DNA from: Mycteria americana | Lineage: Eukaryota; Chordata; Aves; Ciconiiformes; Ciconiidae | Length of the DNA stretch: 64,000 nt | Assembly (NCBI RefSeq): GCF_035582795.1 | Contig: NC_134373.1 | Span: forward strand, 14,592,001-14,656,000 | Reading direction: 5' to 3' | In this document: in pieces, positions 32,401-46,500 of the stretch | How positions within the stretch are numbered: the first letter of the stretch is position 1 | Layout of the letters: each line of letters starts with the position of its first letter | Made by a program: the position numbers and the translations under genes | Notes under the pieces: generated by a model | Database searches by the model: none | The model's input: only the letters and a program-made list of their open reading frames with translations | Told to the model about the DNA's origin: nothing

Positions 32401-35400
32401 AACAAGGTCCTTTCTCTCCTGTTCCGTTCTTAATTAGGCATGCCTAAAGAGCAGCAGATTTCGTGAAGAATTATAACTTTTTTGAATGCCTGTGTGCAGG
32501 GTTGTCATAAACGTATCGGCCAACCAGCTCTGCCTAAAATCAGAGCTCCCTGGGCTAGATGCTGAAGGTCACCTTTGAGGAAGACAATTCCTGTCCTAGA
32601 GATCTTATGAAAAATACCCAGCCAAATCAGAGGAAGGAAAACTGAAGCAAAATATAATGGGACCTGAATCTTTTACCTCCCTGTCCAGCCCTCTGATCCA
32701 ACAGCATGCAGCCGGGATCCTGCTATGTAAGGGAATTGTTTCTTTCTTCCTGCAAATGAGGCAGTTTTGAGTCTTGAGTTCAGGGCCTCCTCATTAAACA
32801 AAGGAGAACTTAAAATCTTTAATTTCCTGAAGCTTTTCAGTGAATGCTGGAGGGCACTGTAATAGTTCCAGTTTCGTGGAACTGCTTTCTCATTACACAG
32901 AAATCCTAGTCAAGCATGCATTGTCTGTAAACTATGTTATTGTTAACAGTATCTGGAAGAGTAACTTCATAATGGAGCAAGTCTTGCAATAGCAATATAG
33001 AGTTCAGACGTGCCTGAAAGGAAATAGGGGAGAAATGACTGACTCCAAAGCAAACAGGCTTGCTTGTGCACTTTGCATCCATCCGATTTCATTGTTGTGC
33101 TACCCTTGCTTAGAGCGGGGCATGTTGGCAAGGGAATAGGTCTGGGGAGGAAATGGATGGTCAGAACATGTCAAATGCCTACATAAATATACGAATGGAG
33201 TACGGAGGCTTAGACTGTGGTCCTTGTATTATAAAAGTAACTTGAGCTTTCTCTTTGAAAGCGCTGATTGAGACTGCTCCAACACACACACCAATTAACT
33301 ATATGATTAGAGAATGACTATGCAGAACTTGCTGTTGCAGTGCTCGTGGTCGTGTTAAGCAAACTAGACTGCTATAAATCGTGTTTTGGGAAGAGGTCCT
33401 TGTTAGGAAGATAAACATCTCTGTTGACATAAGCTGAAGAGATGAGTGGAAGCATACTTCGTGTGACTGCACTAAGGCTGATATTCAGGCCTTGCCAAAC
33501 GTAAGCACTATAGACAGTTGGAGCTTTAAGCGTCCGTAATGCTGCTACCATGCAGCTCAGCACACTGACCGGTGGAAAGCAGAGGGTGGGTGTTGTGCCA
33601 GCACGAGCTGGGCTCTTCCTTCGGCTTGACAGCAAAAGGTGCGTTCGGCACAGCTCCCATCACCTCTGTGCAAGGGTCATTAGGACATTGTCCGTGGTGA
33701 GTCAAAGCTGCAGGGTCACAGGAAAACCAGTTGCTGCTGCTAGTGCCATTTTCTTCTGTAAGCCCCTGGGTGAGGGGACTTCCACTTGAGCAGGCCTGTA
33801 GCTCGGTAGCCCCAAGGAACGAGCTGACCTGGCAGGCCAGGAAGGAGAGCATTGGTCGCTCCAGAGAGCACCACAGGTTTCCTGTCTGAGCTCCTCTGTG
33901 GTAGCTGGGAGACAGGGAGGGCTCTGGCAGAGAGTAGCGGGGTCCTGCACTCCCTCTGCCTCAGGGGAGGCACTGGCACTTTGTCAGCAGTGAAGGAAGG
34001 TGGTCCTGCACGGGGCTGCACCCAGCAGCCTTCTTGCAGCACTTGTTGCTGGCGTCTAGGGGTGACTTAAGCACCTTAGGGGACTTGGGCCCAGGTGCGT
34101 GCTCATGCAAAGCAGCTGGGAGGGGAAGAGGGGGTTGTTTCTCAGGTACAAAAATGCCTTTGCTATTACAAGTACTGCGAGTTACTTGGTTGCGCTGCGG
34201 CTCCCCAAGGCATCCAGGTGCCCTGTCGCCTGGATTAGACACTAGGGGTAGAGCTGCTCAGTTTTCTGGAATACTAAATGCTCCTTTCTGGGAACAGTAC
34301 AGCTTTCCTGTACCAAGTAAGAGTGTTTTGCTGTTCTGTCAATCCATAGCATCCTAAGTAATATGTGTGTTGAAGAGCCTCCTCTAAAGAGCGGATACAT
34401 AGTAGATATTTAAAACCTCAACCTTTATAGTCCAAAGACAGTTTCCAAACTGTGGAAAACTGTCCTGAATTAATAGGGTCAGTGCTTACTCTGTTCCAAG
34501 GCAAATTGTCAAATTTATATCTTGGATCTAATGTGTGAGGGCAACATGCATAAGGATATCGATTCTTGTTTCCATGTAACTGTGAATATGCACAAAATAC
34601 TTTCAAAGGAATCAAATGGGAAAACTCAGAGCTGTCAGTAGTTAGCCCAAGTGCTTCTTCCCATTGATACAGAAGCAAGTTTAGTGCAGCTGCCATGAAG
34701 TTACCATTTTTTAATTTCTCCTACTTTCTCTTAAATTAAAGCTTATGCAAATAGCACTAGGTTTGAGGTAGCTAGACACTTCTCATTCTTCAGAAAAAAA
34801 CCTGGTCATCATCTTAGCTGGAGATAGGAAACCAGTCAAAAGTACCGTGTGCTTGTGTCACTGGTTAGCTGGACACTGCCCAGGTTAGACTGAGGAGAAG
34901 CAGCGCGTGTTTATGTGTGGGAACACTTCCTTGCTGCAGAAGAGGGGACACCGATGTTACGGAACCACAGCATGTTACCAGTCTCTAATGCAGTAAGTGT
35001 GTCATACGCACACCCCTTGGTCTTCAGTTAAAAGCACAGTTTTAATAACCCGCGCTTCTCTCTGAGCTTCTCCGTGTATCTGCAGGACTTCAAGCAATAG
35101 CCAAAGCCATAGGTAGTGCAGATGAGAACCTATTGCTTCACAGGGCCAAAAGCAAAATCAAAGCTTCTAATATTTGGTCTGACAGCTGAGGAAATCTGTC
35201 AATGTATGAACAGCTAGAGGCATTTTTGAAGTGGTGCAGTGTTGTGCTTGTGAAGTCTGAGACCTGGACTTGGACCAGATTTGTTCCGGTTTCTGCCTCT
35301 CCGCACTTGTGTCACGTAGCAGTGCGTACCCTGAAGAGGACCAATTCCTGGGCCAGCGCTTCAGGCTAAACCCAGCCTTTGGGGGCGGGGGACGCTACTG

Positions 35401-37200
35401 GGAGACTGAGGCATTGGGTAAGTCACTGCCGAGAGCAGCGGCTTTCCCCCGGGTTGTACGATGGATGCTGGGCACGGGTGCGTCCTGCGTGCAAGAGCAG
35501 GTAAAAACCATTGTTAGTTCCTTCATGCTTTGAGTTACCAGCTTTGGTGGGGAAATTCTTGTACTGGCTTAGAAAGGGCCACACTAAAGCACAGCCTGTT
35601 ACACTGTTAGTGGTAAAGATGAGGAGCATCCTGTGACTTACAACAAAAACAAGCTCTTTTAAAAGAAAATTTTAACCAGAACAAATAGACTGACACTCGA
35701 TGGCTGGGCTTCTACAAGTTAGAGCATTCTGAATTACGCTACCTTCAGCAGCTTGTGGTTGCTCGGAACTAATACATGTTAAGTGGATGTCTGTGCTGGT
35801 CTGACGTGGAGTCCTTGTGCTTACCTAGAGGCCATATGTCCTCTTGCGTTACACACTTCCATTAAATAACTTACTCAACAAACCTACAAAAATGTTAAGA
35901 TGTGCTGCTGCGCTTGCCAAGTTCTGAACAACAAATCTCTGAACTGAAGTGTAGTATGAGCAGCTTTAAGATAATGGTTTTGTGACCTTTTGTTTTCAAT
36001 AGTATTGGTTTGAGCATCGCCACTACTAAAATTCCTAGTTACCTATTTAATTCTTTTCTTCAAGCTTTCTGAGGGCACTTAAACAGTCTCTGTTGTATTT
36101 CTGATGGATGATTCATGTTAAGTTAATTTTTCAGCTCTTGTGGGTAGGACTCTGTAGTAAGTGCATTTGGAACAAAAGAGGGTTTTTTGGGTTTGTACAA
36201 CACAATTTGCTGTTGTGTTGTGTTGGTTTTGCTCTTACTATTAAGTGCCCCAGCAAGATCACCCTTCAGTATTTCGTGCTGTAATTGTGACAGTTTTCAA
36301 AAACAATTTTAAGAATTCTTCTTGTAAAATCAAAAGCAGATGTGCATCTATCTCTATAGCTTTTGTATTCATATGCTGCAAAAGGCTTAACTCCTATTTT
36401 AGGAATGACCATCTACTATAACTATAGCCCAAATGTTGCATGTTCATATTGAGTTTACAGATAAATCCTCCTACATTCAAATGACAGGAAACAAAAGTGG
36501 ATGATAGTGGATCCGTTAATGAAGTGTAGTTCTAAACGAGAAGCATGCTTTCCTACATAACCTTGGGAGTCATTAACACAAAAGTGTATTTTGTTTCCCT
36601 GTCCGGAGCTGGAGAAATCAAATAACTACCGCTATTTTTTGGCTAACTGTGTCATGCAGGCATTTAGTTTTCCCAAGCTGGCTTCACTAGAGTTAGTCTG
36701 GCAAAAAACCAAAATGGGAAACTGCGTTTCATTCAGTAATCCATTAAAATGATGACCATATTATTTGGTTATTATGAGGCCTTCAAAATATTTTTTTAAA
36801 TATTACATAATTTTAGACTTTTTGTAATTACGTAATTCAGATTTTTGAACTGCAAAAGGCTTCCCTCAACTAACTAATGCATGCAGGTCTCACTCCACTC
36901 GGTGAAGCCAGCAGAGGGGAGTGGAGCAGGCCCAGCAACCCTCCTTCTGTACGCCTGCTCAGCCCTGGGTGCTGAGGCGCTGGTCCCACGCATGTCGGAA
37001 AGCCTGTGTGCAGCGTCCTCAGAACCCTGCTGCGAGATGGGACGCAGTTCAAGAGGTCTTCAACAAAAGAAAACTTCAGTCAATTTCCACTCCTATAAAG
37101 GCAGTGATATCTTGAACACAGAAATTAAATAAAATGGGGAGAATAAATAAGGAAAAAATGATTGAAAATTAAAAACTACTCCATTCCATGTTCACGATGT
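26461..37200. other. Intergenic region between FAM237A promoter and ADAM23
   Basis: About 10.7 kb with no recognised exon, RNA gene or large repeat. Open frames near 26.7-27.2 kb and 33.4-34.4 kb are long on both strands and look compositional. A 21-bp unit is duplicated at about 32.03-32.07 kb. A plus-strand GATAAAAAG (26477-26485) could be a TATA-like element for a divergent transcript but has no other support. Confidence 0.45.
32029..32071. repeat. 21-bp direct duplication
   Basis: GCTATGTTGTCATGCATAACT occurs twice back to back without visible differences, indicating a recent tandem duplication in intergenic DNA. Confidence 0.8.
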
Positions 37201-38120
37201 TTTTAATACTCATCTTGCTAAGATGCAGAACAAGGACTATCGAAACTCCATTCATTAGCAGCCAACAAGATATGAATGAGTATTAACGTCAAACAAAAAC
37301 TGATTTATAACATCAAGTTGTGCACTTAAAAAAATAATTACAAATCATTTTTTAAAGGAAGAGTAACAGTGGAAGCAATAATGAATATAAAACATGACTG
37401 ATTAGGCTTAAAACATAACTTCAAGTATTCTATGGCATTTCCTCAGACATTTGTCTCGAACTTGTTTGTGCAATACCTATCTTTGCATAGTAAAGAAAAA
37501 TTGGCTAAACTCCAGCCTTAAGTAATCTGTGCCTTTTAACATGCACCTATGCAGCTGTTGATTTGTCTAGCAGACTTCTCTTTTTTAGGAGGATCAGATC
37601 AAATCAGTGACATCATGCAGCAAACTGGAACGAGCGATACAGTTACCACAGTTTCTTGTCCAGATGAATAGATAAATAATGGAGCAAACGTATAGTGGAT
37701 GAAATGGAGGCAGTGCTGACCAGGTCTTCTTTTGATGACGCTTTGCAATGAACAAATTTAACACTAAGTGGATACGTACGTCCCAAAGCACAGCAAAGGC
37801 GGGATGCAGAAAATCAACACCTACCAAAACCATTTTTTGATTGTCTACCACCACAGAAAGCACTTCAGCCTGTACCTACTCTGAGCTGTGGCGTCACTTG
37901 CGTTGTGCACACGCAGGGCAGAAAGCAAACGTTCTTCCACATACACACAATGGCTGATGAGTGGAGCATAAATTCCATAATTCCTATGAAACTGCTGGTG
38001 TAAATAAAAAAGTTACTCCAGCACTGAACATATGTACATAGTAGTTGGGGACCACTGTGGTCTGATTTAAAACATCACATCACACACTAACAATGTTGTT
38101 TGTGAAATGCTTCTCAAAGG

Positions 38121-38126
38121 TTTATT
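38121..38126 (-). terminator. ADAM23: Candidate ADAM23 poly(A) signal
   Basis: AATAAA on the minus strand, about 2.35 kb after the stop. An alternative is ATTAAA at 37207-37202. Neither is confirmed. Confidence 0.35.
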
Positions 38127-39349
38127 ACACAGGTAGTTTGTCTATATCCAGTTGACTTATTTTAATTTTTGGTAACCACTAGTGTTTCTGTTGTGGGTTA
38201 CACTTGCTTTGGAAGCAGAACCCTAACGAAGTTAGAGATTATGTTCCCAAGCAAAGTACTTTTAGAGGACAATAATACAGCTGCAAGTGTTTTTGGTTTG
38301 CCATCAAAGTATTGTCACTAACTTCGTTCTGCCTGAAGCCAGGCAGGAATTTTTCAGAATAAGATCTATAATGTATATCAGTGTTGACTACCTGTGTGCA
38401 GCACCTTTAACTCATAACGTAGCAAGTGTTAATGTGATTATGTTAAAGCTGTTTAAAAACATTTAATAATAATTGTCAACCAAAACAATATATTGCAGTT
38501 CTCTTGTGAGACTGTTGGATTGAACATTATCATAATAAGAAATATAATTGAAATGAGATTTTGTAAGTCACAGGAAATCTGCAGCATTTTCTTAAATGTT
38601 TTGGCTCTTAAAGCTAACTCAGGAAATGGATTTCCACTGAACAAAGATGGACTAAGTAGTGTAACTGGACTTCTGTTGCTACTAATATCCAACCTTTAAA
38701 TTAAATCCAAAATTACAGAAGTTTTTAATTCTGATTATCAGATGCAGCAATGAAATTTTCAGGTCGCTTCACTTACGTAAACCGAATTACCTAAGTTTCC
38801 AATCAAGATGAAAAGGATGAGCCAGACCATACAGCCCTGTACTTTAAGGGAGGCCTAAACTAGGCATCTTCGTACCTTTCTCAAGCCAGGCACACCCAGG
38901 CTAGCCTGGTTATTAGGGGAACAGTACTGCTGCCCAGCACTTCTCTCCACAAATCTATGCTTGTACACAAGCTGCATCTAAAAGTAATTGCAACACACAA
39001 CCCCCTGAAATTACAGGGGACTTTGCACACTTTGTGATGGTAACAAGCTACCAGCAGCCAAGGTCAAGTGTGAATTTTGCATTACGCTTTGAAGAGCGAG
39101 ATGCATCAAAGAGATCCAGGGAGTGAGTTAGAAATGTCTGTCACTTTGCAAGCCAGTTTGGGTGGGCGGGCAGAAGGCAAGAGAAGAAGAGTAACTCGTT
39201 CCAAGCTTTTAACATTTTGTGAGTATTTTAAGGCTTATTTAAGTTTTTGTTTCATAGAATCTAAACAGGAAAAAAAGTAGCTATAGTGAAGAAAAAAAAA
39301 ACAACCCACAACCTTGGCACTTCTGTGATTAGTTTGAGAGGGTGTCACT

Positions 39350-39401
39350 GGAAAATCTTACATTGTATTACGGAAAATCTTACATTGTATTATGGAAAAT
39401 C
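39350..39401. repeat. 24-bp direct duplication in ADAM23 3' UTR
   Basis: GGAAAATCTTACATTGTATTA is repeated immediately with a one-base spacer difference, followed by a third partial GGAAAATCT. Confidence 0.75.
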
Positions 39402-40471
39402 TGTATAACAGCCAAAAAAAAGTAATCCAGACTTATAGTCAATACATAGATATGCATTTATACATTTTAATTGTTTTTGGTTTCAAGCATACAAACTTTA
39501 GATCACATCTGTTTGGTGTCAGAACTCCCTGCATCTGCATGCTATTATCTGCCTTTTTTGAGCAAGCCCAGAACATCCGTTGTACAACATGCTACAGAAA
39601 AAAAGGGGAGCAAAAAAACCCAAAACCAAACCCAACATCAAAAATAGATTTACATAAAGAATAGAACCTTTTTATATGGAAATCCTTTTCTCTCATATAT
39701 ATATATTTATATATAATCTGTGAAAATGATACATCAAAATCTTATTTCCATATTTACACTTTCTCCTTCTTGGAAAAATTACATCTGTCACTCGATAGCT
39801 TCCACACCCAACAGACTCCTGGCCCAGGAGACCAAAACAAGGTGGACAGCAAGCTCACAGAGCAGGGAACTCTGAAGTCCAGCAGCAGAATGCACTGCGT
39901 GGCTGGAAAAGCCATCAGAGCCTGGTATCAGCTTCCCAGTGGTTTGTATTGATTGGGCTGCAGATTCTGCTTGGGGGCAGCTTGCTAGCTTGGTTGTTTG
40001 TATGTGAGCCATGCAGGTTACCCTTTCAAAATTAGCTCCTCATGCCACTGGAGTTTGATAAGAAAAAGGAAGTCATGCGAACTCAAGTGAAGTTAGAGTG
40101 CCAGCAGGCTGGGAAAAAATCTTCCGCTACTTCATTGTTTTGGAACAGTTCTCTTATTGCACTTGGTCTGTGTGTCTTCTCCTTTGTTTGAGGAAAGAAA
40201 AAAAACCACCTGATTTTGAGATTTTGAAACAGTTTGCTTGTAACACTTGTCAGTTAATTTTAACAAGAGAAAGGTGAATGGAGGAAGTATTTCGAACTTA
40301 TCTCCAAAAAGGACAGTCTTCTACCACCTCAAATCCTAACATCCCAACACTGTGTTTATAGTTACTGTTTCTCATGTTCTTCCTGACTGATTTAGTTCCT
40401 GCGCAGCTACAGCAAAGACATCATACCCCAAATCCAGTAGTGCAAGAAGAAGCTTTTTGAATCGCATTTCT

Positions 40472-40520
40472 TCAGATAGGGCCTTGTTGACTTGGATCGA
40501 ACCTTCGTTTTTTGACATTT
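40472..40520 (-). CDS. ADAM23: ADAM23 terminal coding exon (cytoplasmic tail)
   Basis: The acceptor CTGGAAG is followed by A AAT GTC. It encodes [15 protein letters not shown] and TGA (40474-40472), the short ADAM23 cytoplasmic tail. The first A completes lysine after the alpha-like exon or glutamate after the beta-like exon. A second frame of this exon stays open to 40372 (see findings). Confidence 0.93.
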
Positions 40521-43500
40521 CTTCCAGGTTGCATCAAAAGGAGATGAAAAGAGAAAAATGCAAGACATTAGTTAGATATAACAGGACCAAAGCCATTGCC
40601 AAGGTCATAGTAAAGTAAAAGGCTCACACTGAGACAGTTTAACAAGTAACTTTTCCAAAGGGTAACAATTTAAGGAATTTGGTTGCAGGCTTTCTGAAGC
40701 ATAGTATCAAGTATTGGTTTCCTTATGCAGTTTAAAGATCGTGCTGGCATACAGAATTCAATTATTTCTGCAGTACTTCAAGTGGTGCTCTAAATTTGTA
40801 GAAACTTTCAGCCCACAGTAACATGTGTGTCCACTAGGCCAAGAAAGCATGCATATACCTAAAGGGAATGCGTCAGAAGTGCCAGTACTGGAAATACATA
40901 AGCACACAGCGACTTGAGTTCTCAGAGGAAGCGCTCATCTCTGGCTATACCAGAATACCAGAATTTAGTTACGTATTCCAGTGTGACGAAAAAGTGAGTG
41001 TCTCTGTGACCTCTTACCACACTATTGACCATAAGTGCTGTGAATCTTAGTAAGGTGCAAAATATAGCAAAGACATTGTATTCGAAGGAGACTGGACGGT
41101 TTTGTAAATTGTGTGATTAGAATTTAATGTTGACAGTGGATAGCAAGCTGGTGGGAGATATCCAGTCTCCTGCGATACGGATATCCTATGTCAAACAGCA
41201 AGACATTAGGAAGCGACAACAAAAGTTGGGTGCAACCTCCCCAGTATCTGGCTTTATGTGGGGCATCAAGCAAGGGGCTCATGCATTTAGTTTTAACATT
41301 GGGCATATGCACCACTACCACCACCAAACTGACATGCAAAAAATACAGAACAGGAATTCATAAATTCCCTAAAGCTACATACCAACCCCAGCCAGGATTT
41401 TTTTTTTTCTGCAGCCCTGCTAACTACTACCACTGCTACAATATTTATAAATATACTATACACAAGGTTTGCCTGGTGGTTTAAGAGACTAATGGATGTA
41501 TGCAAAGGCAACTTCTTTTTGAGAAGACTTCCAGAGACTGGTGATTCTTAGGCATCCTTTGTTTTGTTTTGTTGGTTTTTTTTTCCCTTGGGTACCAGGG
41601 CCTACGTTTTTGCAAGGTGAATGCTTAAGAATTGCTGGTTTCTTGAAGATCGCTATATTCATCTTTCAGTCATTTCCCCTCTAGGAGAACTGTACTAATG
41701 CTCCTTTGGAATTAGGCTGACATTGCTTCAATATCTCAATCCGTCCTCCTCTGCACTACAGGTAAATCTGAGATGAGCAAATTTATTTTTTCAGGCCAAC
41801 TTGCAGAACTGCATGATAGGAAGTATGACTATAATATAACTTGGTTAAATGTGAGTTAAAACGTGCTTTGCGTCTGCTTGTCCTGCCAGTTTCAAAGGGG
41901 AAAGGACATGTCTGCTTCTCTCCCCCCTCCGCCTGCCCCTTTAAATACTGGCTAGCATACTTGAATTCAAACAGTACCGATGAGCAACTTATTAGTCAGT
42001 CCCCTTAAAACAAATCATCAATGCATGTAAAAAATCCAGATGACGTAACTTCTCCTCCTACTCTAGGGAAAGTACCATATTCCAGTTCGCTTGAGGAGGA
42101 CAAGTCATTAAAACATACACTGAATTACATTCTGTTACCTGAGCTTATTTTAATTAAAGAAATGGACTTTGTAAGTCTTAGAACAAGGTGCAGAGGACAG
42201 ATGCTATGCTAGCTTCCCAGTACAGCTCTTGTAACAAAACTCTTTTGACTTTTACCCTATCAAATCTTTTCTAACCTGATCTTCACCAGCGTAGAATTCC
42301 AGTAAGGACCATTCAGTTGTACGACAGCTCAGCCAGCACCTGTGCTATGGGACAACAGGCAAAGTCTGCTGTGCCCTCGCCATGCATTCTGTAGTCTGTC
42401 CAAACCATGTATTTACTCGTTTCCTAGTTTTATCCAGCAGAAATACACACTTCGAGGAATAAGATGCTGACCAAACCACTGCCTTTCTTCATTTAGGATA
42501 TTCTGCTAACAGTGTTGTATGAAAAAGAAACATGTGAAGAACTAAAAGAACACGTAGCATACGAGCCTGAAATAGTCTCTGAAATACAGAACATCAGGTA
42601 CCTTGTCAATAAGGGAACATAGTACACATGTGCAAAGCATTAACAAGAGCCTGCCACAGCTCTCTGCTGCAATCATGGCACTTCACAGAGGTAGGCAGTC
42701 AGGTGTTACACTGCAGGAATCAGAATTCTATTCTGATTCCCCGACCTGCTTTAACACCTTCGTCTCAAATTACCAACCATTTTAATACTAAAATGAAGAT
42801 AGTAGTCTTACTTAAATCGGCAAATAGAACAAGTCTCTCTCTTTCCCCAAGAAAATTACAATAAAAAGAAAGGAAACCAGGATATCTGCACCTCTTTATA
42901 GCTATGTATTATAGAAGTACAAGGTTCCTTTCAGTATGGGTCAGTAAAACAATAAGGCAGGGGGCAGAAGAGTCCTCTATGGAAGGACACGTAGGAGAAT
43001 GATGCTGTTTCCTAGTTCTTTGTTGTTTTATGTGGAAGATCTCAGAACGTTAACTTCTTTTTGCATTTAATGTTTTAAAGCTTCTTTAAATAATGAGGGT
43101 CAGCCTTTCAGTCTGTAATCCAACCAGAAAAAGTGTCTCTAACAAAAACAAAATTATAGGTGATTCTGAACCAAAAAAGCACACCATGCTACAGCACATC
43201 ACTGCCTCTGTAACATGGTTGTCTTTACAAATGAAAAATATTTCGGAAAAGAAAACTGGTTTCAAAAAAGGCTGGATGTATATATGAAATACCTTGTTGC
43301 TGTCCTCTGCGGGTTTTTTGCAACTAATTAGGAATGTGGTTACACAGTATATTACCTGCAAATCTGTGCTGTGGTCTGTGATCACTTAAATACAAAGCTT
43401 TACTTAAGTATTTAAAGATTTATCCAAACCCAGTATTTTAACCACTTCAAATAGCTAATGTTTTCATAGGCATTCCTAAAGCATGGCTCAAATGCTGAAG

Positions 43501-46500
43501 AGGAGATTAAATAAATGACCTTTTGCTACAAAACTGATCCAAATTAACAAAATGAGGGACCAAAATTAGCAGCTTAAAATAAGACGTTGACCTGCCACTT
43601 ATTCTAGTAGTTTGGAAAAAAGTGAGAAAATATCTCACGTTTGATTCTAATGCTGATGTTTGTGTAGCAATGAATGTATTTAGGTCATGATCCACGCTTT
43701 ACGGAAATGCTGGTAAGGGACCGAAACCTCCTTCCTCACAAAGTCGCCATTAGCATTCCACTGCCTTATCTTGCAGAAACTGTTGGGGTCTAAATGCATC
43801 TGCACAGACCAGTTAAAAACTTGGTGTCTGTAAGGACTGGGTAAGTCTTTGGTCCATCCGTTAATCTTCCATTAAAGGGACAGAAAACCCTGCAGCTCTT
43901 CAGCAAAGAAATAAATGCTGGAAATAGAATTGTGCCTACAATCAACTCTTCTCTGTCAGCCACTTTTGCATTCTGATATAACAAGCAGCAGCTTTTCATA
44001 TGCCTTTCCACATCACTTTTACTAGCATTGCCTCCTATCAGTGTTGCTTTATTACCAAAAATTGCTTGAACACTGTTAAAGCCAGCAACAAAAGCATTTA
44101 ATAATTGGCTTATATTACTGCAGTAGCTTTGCAAAAGTAAGTGAATATATGCTAGGAAAAAAGTGAGCATAGGCCCCTGAGACTGTGACTGCAGCCAATG
44201 CACAGAACTACTACTCCAGTGGTAAAAGTGTCCTTCCTATAACAGTCCTATATTAAATTGTATATCGAAATCTTACACAGACTTGCTACATCAAAATGAA
44301 CTTCACGTTTCATGAATGCTGTACTTCTGTACATTACCCAGCAGAGTTCAGGTAGAAGTATGTAGGACTCCCTTACTGCAGTCTAAACACCAACAGCTTT
44401 AAAAGTACTATGCAAGGCTCAACTGAAGTAAAATCTACTTCTTAACAGAGTTTCCACCCACAGTCTTTAACTCTAAGCCACCTGAAATGTGTAATGGGGG
44501 TTTACACCCCCTAAAATTGTCAGTTAACTTTTGTCTTTCCTATTCTAGCCACACATTAACTTGATTAGAAAAATTAACCTAGGCTTCATTCTTGAAACTG
44601 GAAGGTATTTGGTTTGGTTTTGTGTTGTGTTTTTTTGTTTGGGTTTTTTTTTTTTTTTTTTTACTTTGTTTCTCCAAACTTGCATCAAGCCTTCTTTTAC
44701 AGTTCACCTCCAACCCCCACCCCCCGCCACCTCAGTTCATGAACAAAGTTTGCTTAGTTGCAGCTTACGTTTGATATGGACTTGACACCACAGTACCGTA
44801 TGTTCATATGAACATCTGATAACCTGTGAAACAGAAATCACATCTCCCAGTTTGTAAAGCATTAGCTACCTTCTCTCATATTTGCAGAGACTAAACACAT
44901 CACTTGCTTAAAAAGGAAAAGTTAAAATCCTCTTTATCCTCATCTGTCCCTCCAGATACATCTGAAGCAAAGTATCAGAGGGTCTACATGTGCTAGCCCT
45001 CTTTTGTATACAAGCTGAAAAGCCTCTTCAGTTCCCCTCTGACCCCCAGAAGAAACATGCACTTCAAGCTGTGAGCTAGGCCAGGCCAGTGTATTCGAGG
45101 TTCTGCTACAGAATAAACATTTGCATCTTGCTCTTTTGAGAATACGAGCTTCAAGAGACGTTTCCAATACAGATCCTCTATAGGGATAACAAGCTTCTAC
45201 ATTTGGGCAAACGAATGACACCAGGATGCAAAGCTGAACACTTGTGAGAGTAGTCTGAGAGCTGTGGAACACAAAGAAGAAATAAACAATCAAATAAATA
45301 CTGTATTGTTTCAGACAGGGAGGGATTCTTCTAGAGATCTGTGTCCATGCAAGTTCTCAAGCATAGGCGTCCCCTGTCAGCAGCCAGACTGCTTGCACAG
45401 CTGCTAGCAGTGATGTAAAAGAGCAAAGGTTGTTATGGCATAAGACAGCTTAAAGAGATTCGGAGGAAGAAACTGCCTAAAGTTTTTATATTTTAATGAC
45501 TTGTACTGCGTTTTCAACAAATTACCTCCTGCAATACAAGTGTATTATTTAGGGATGAGTACTCTGCATCTGGAAAGTATATGAATTGCTAAGTAACAGA
45601 CATGTGCGTCCGATAGCACAAAAGTGGTCCAAAAGTATAATCTGACATCTATTTTTTGCAGCAAAATCTAGCTTGGTTAACTCCCATGGGAACTTGCAAT
45701 ATCAATGTTTCTAATATATCGCTTTAAATGTGCGTGCATTGTTGTTCTCAACATTTCTGTTAAACTTTTTTATTTATTAATGCAAGCCTTGCAGAAAATT
45801 TGGCTGTATTTATTTAAAAAGCTAATTGCAGTGAAGTGTGGGGGAAAGAAAACTCCCTCAGTTCTGCAACTAACTGAAATCTTTATGTCTTGTTTATATG
45901 CTTTATATAGGCTAAAAGACAACTCTTTCCTATAATTCTGCATCTAGTAGGATACGGTAGAAAAAATGTAAATGTACTTGTATTAGTTAACACTGTAGAA
46001 TATGTCCGAGTATTACAGAGAGTCTGTAAAAAAGCATTACTCCCTGACTAGGCCTTTACACAGAAGAAATCTTTCAGTCCATCAAATGAAAAGAATCCAG
46101 TTCCTTCTTGTGTTAACACCACATGCGAATCCATGTCTGTCACTGCGTATTCGAAAGTACACGCCTCATTTGAATTTCTGCCTTCGAACACAGATTTGAT
46201 GAAACAACATAACCAATTAAAAATGCATAAATACTAAATTATTTTACTGTTTATAAATATGGAAAATACACATCTCAGCCATATGAGACACGATGCAAAA
46301 GATATAGGACTGAATTAAAACCATGTTGTTTAGAGCTGCCCTGTAGTAATTTATAAATACTGGAGGCTGATGTAGGGGTATTTATTGTACAAATAAGTGG
46401 ATTTAATTCATTTAACTGAGAAGCAGCTGTAAGAAAAAACCCAATACAGCCGCTCAAGGTAAGTCTATCAGCAGGAATTAAAAAGGCTTCTGAAGATCAT

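Larger units (their letters stand above)
38121..40471 (-). other. ADAM23: ADAM23 3' UTR (minimum candidate extent)
   Basis: This is the sequence after the ADAM23 stop. The first exact AATAAA I noted on the minus strand is at 38126-38121; an ATTAAA at 37207-37202 would extend the UTR to about 3.3 kb. It contains a duplicated 24-bp unit (39350-39401) and a short TA-rich tract near 39.70 kb. No second gene is seen. Confidence 0.4.

Noticed and set aside
33526-34357. Cluster of overlapping 80-108 codon frames on both strands
   Set aside because: Frames on both strands overlap throughout and none shows a motif, signal peptide or supported splice sites.
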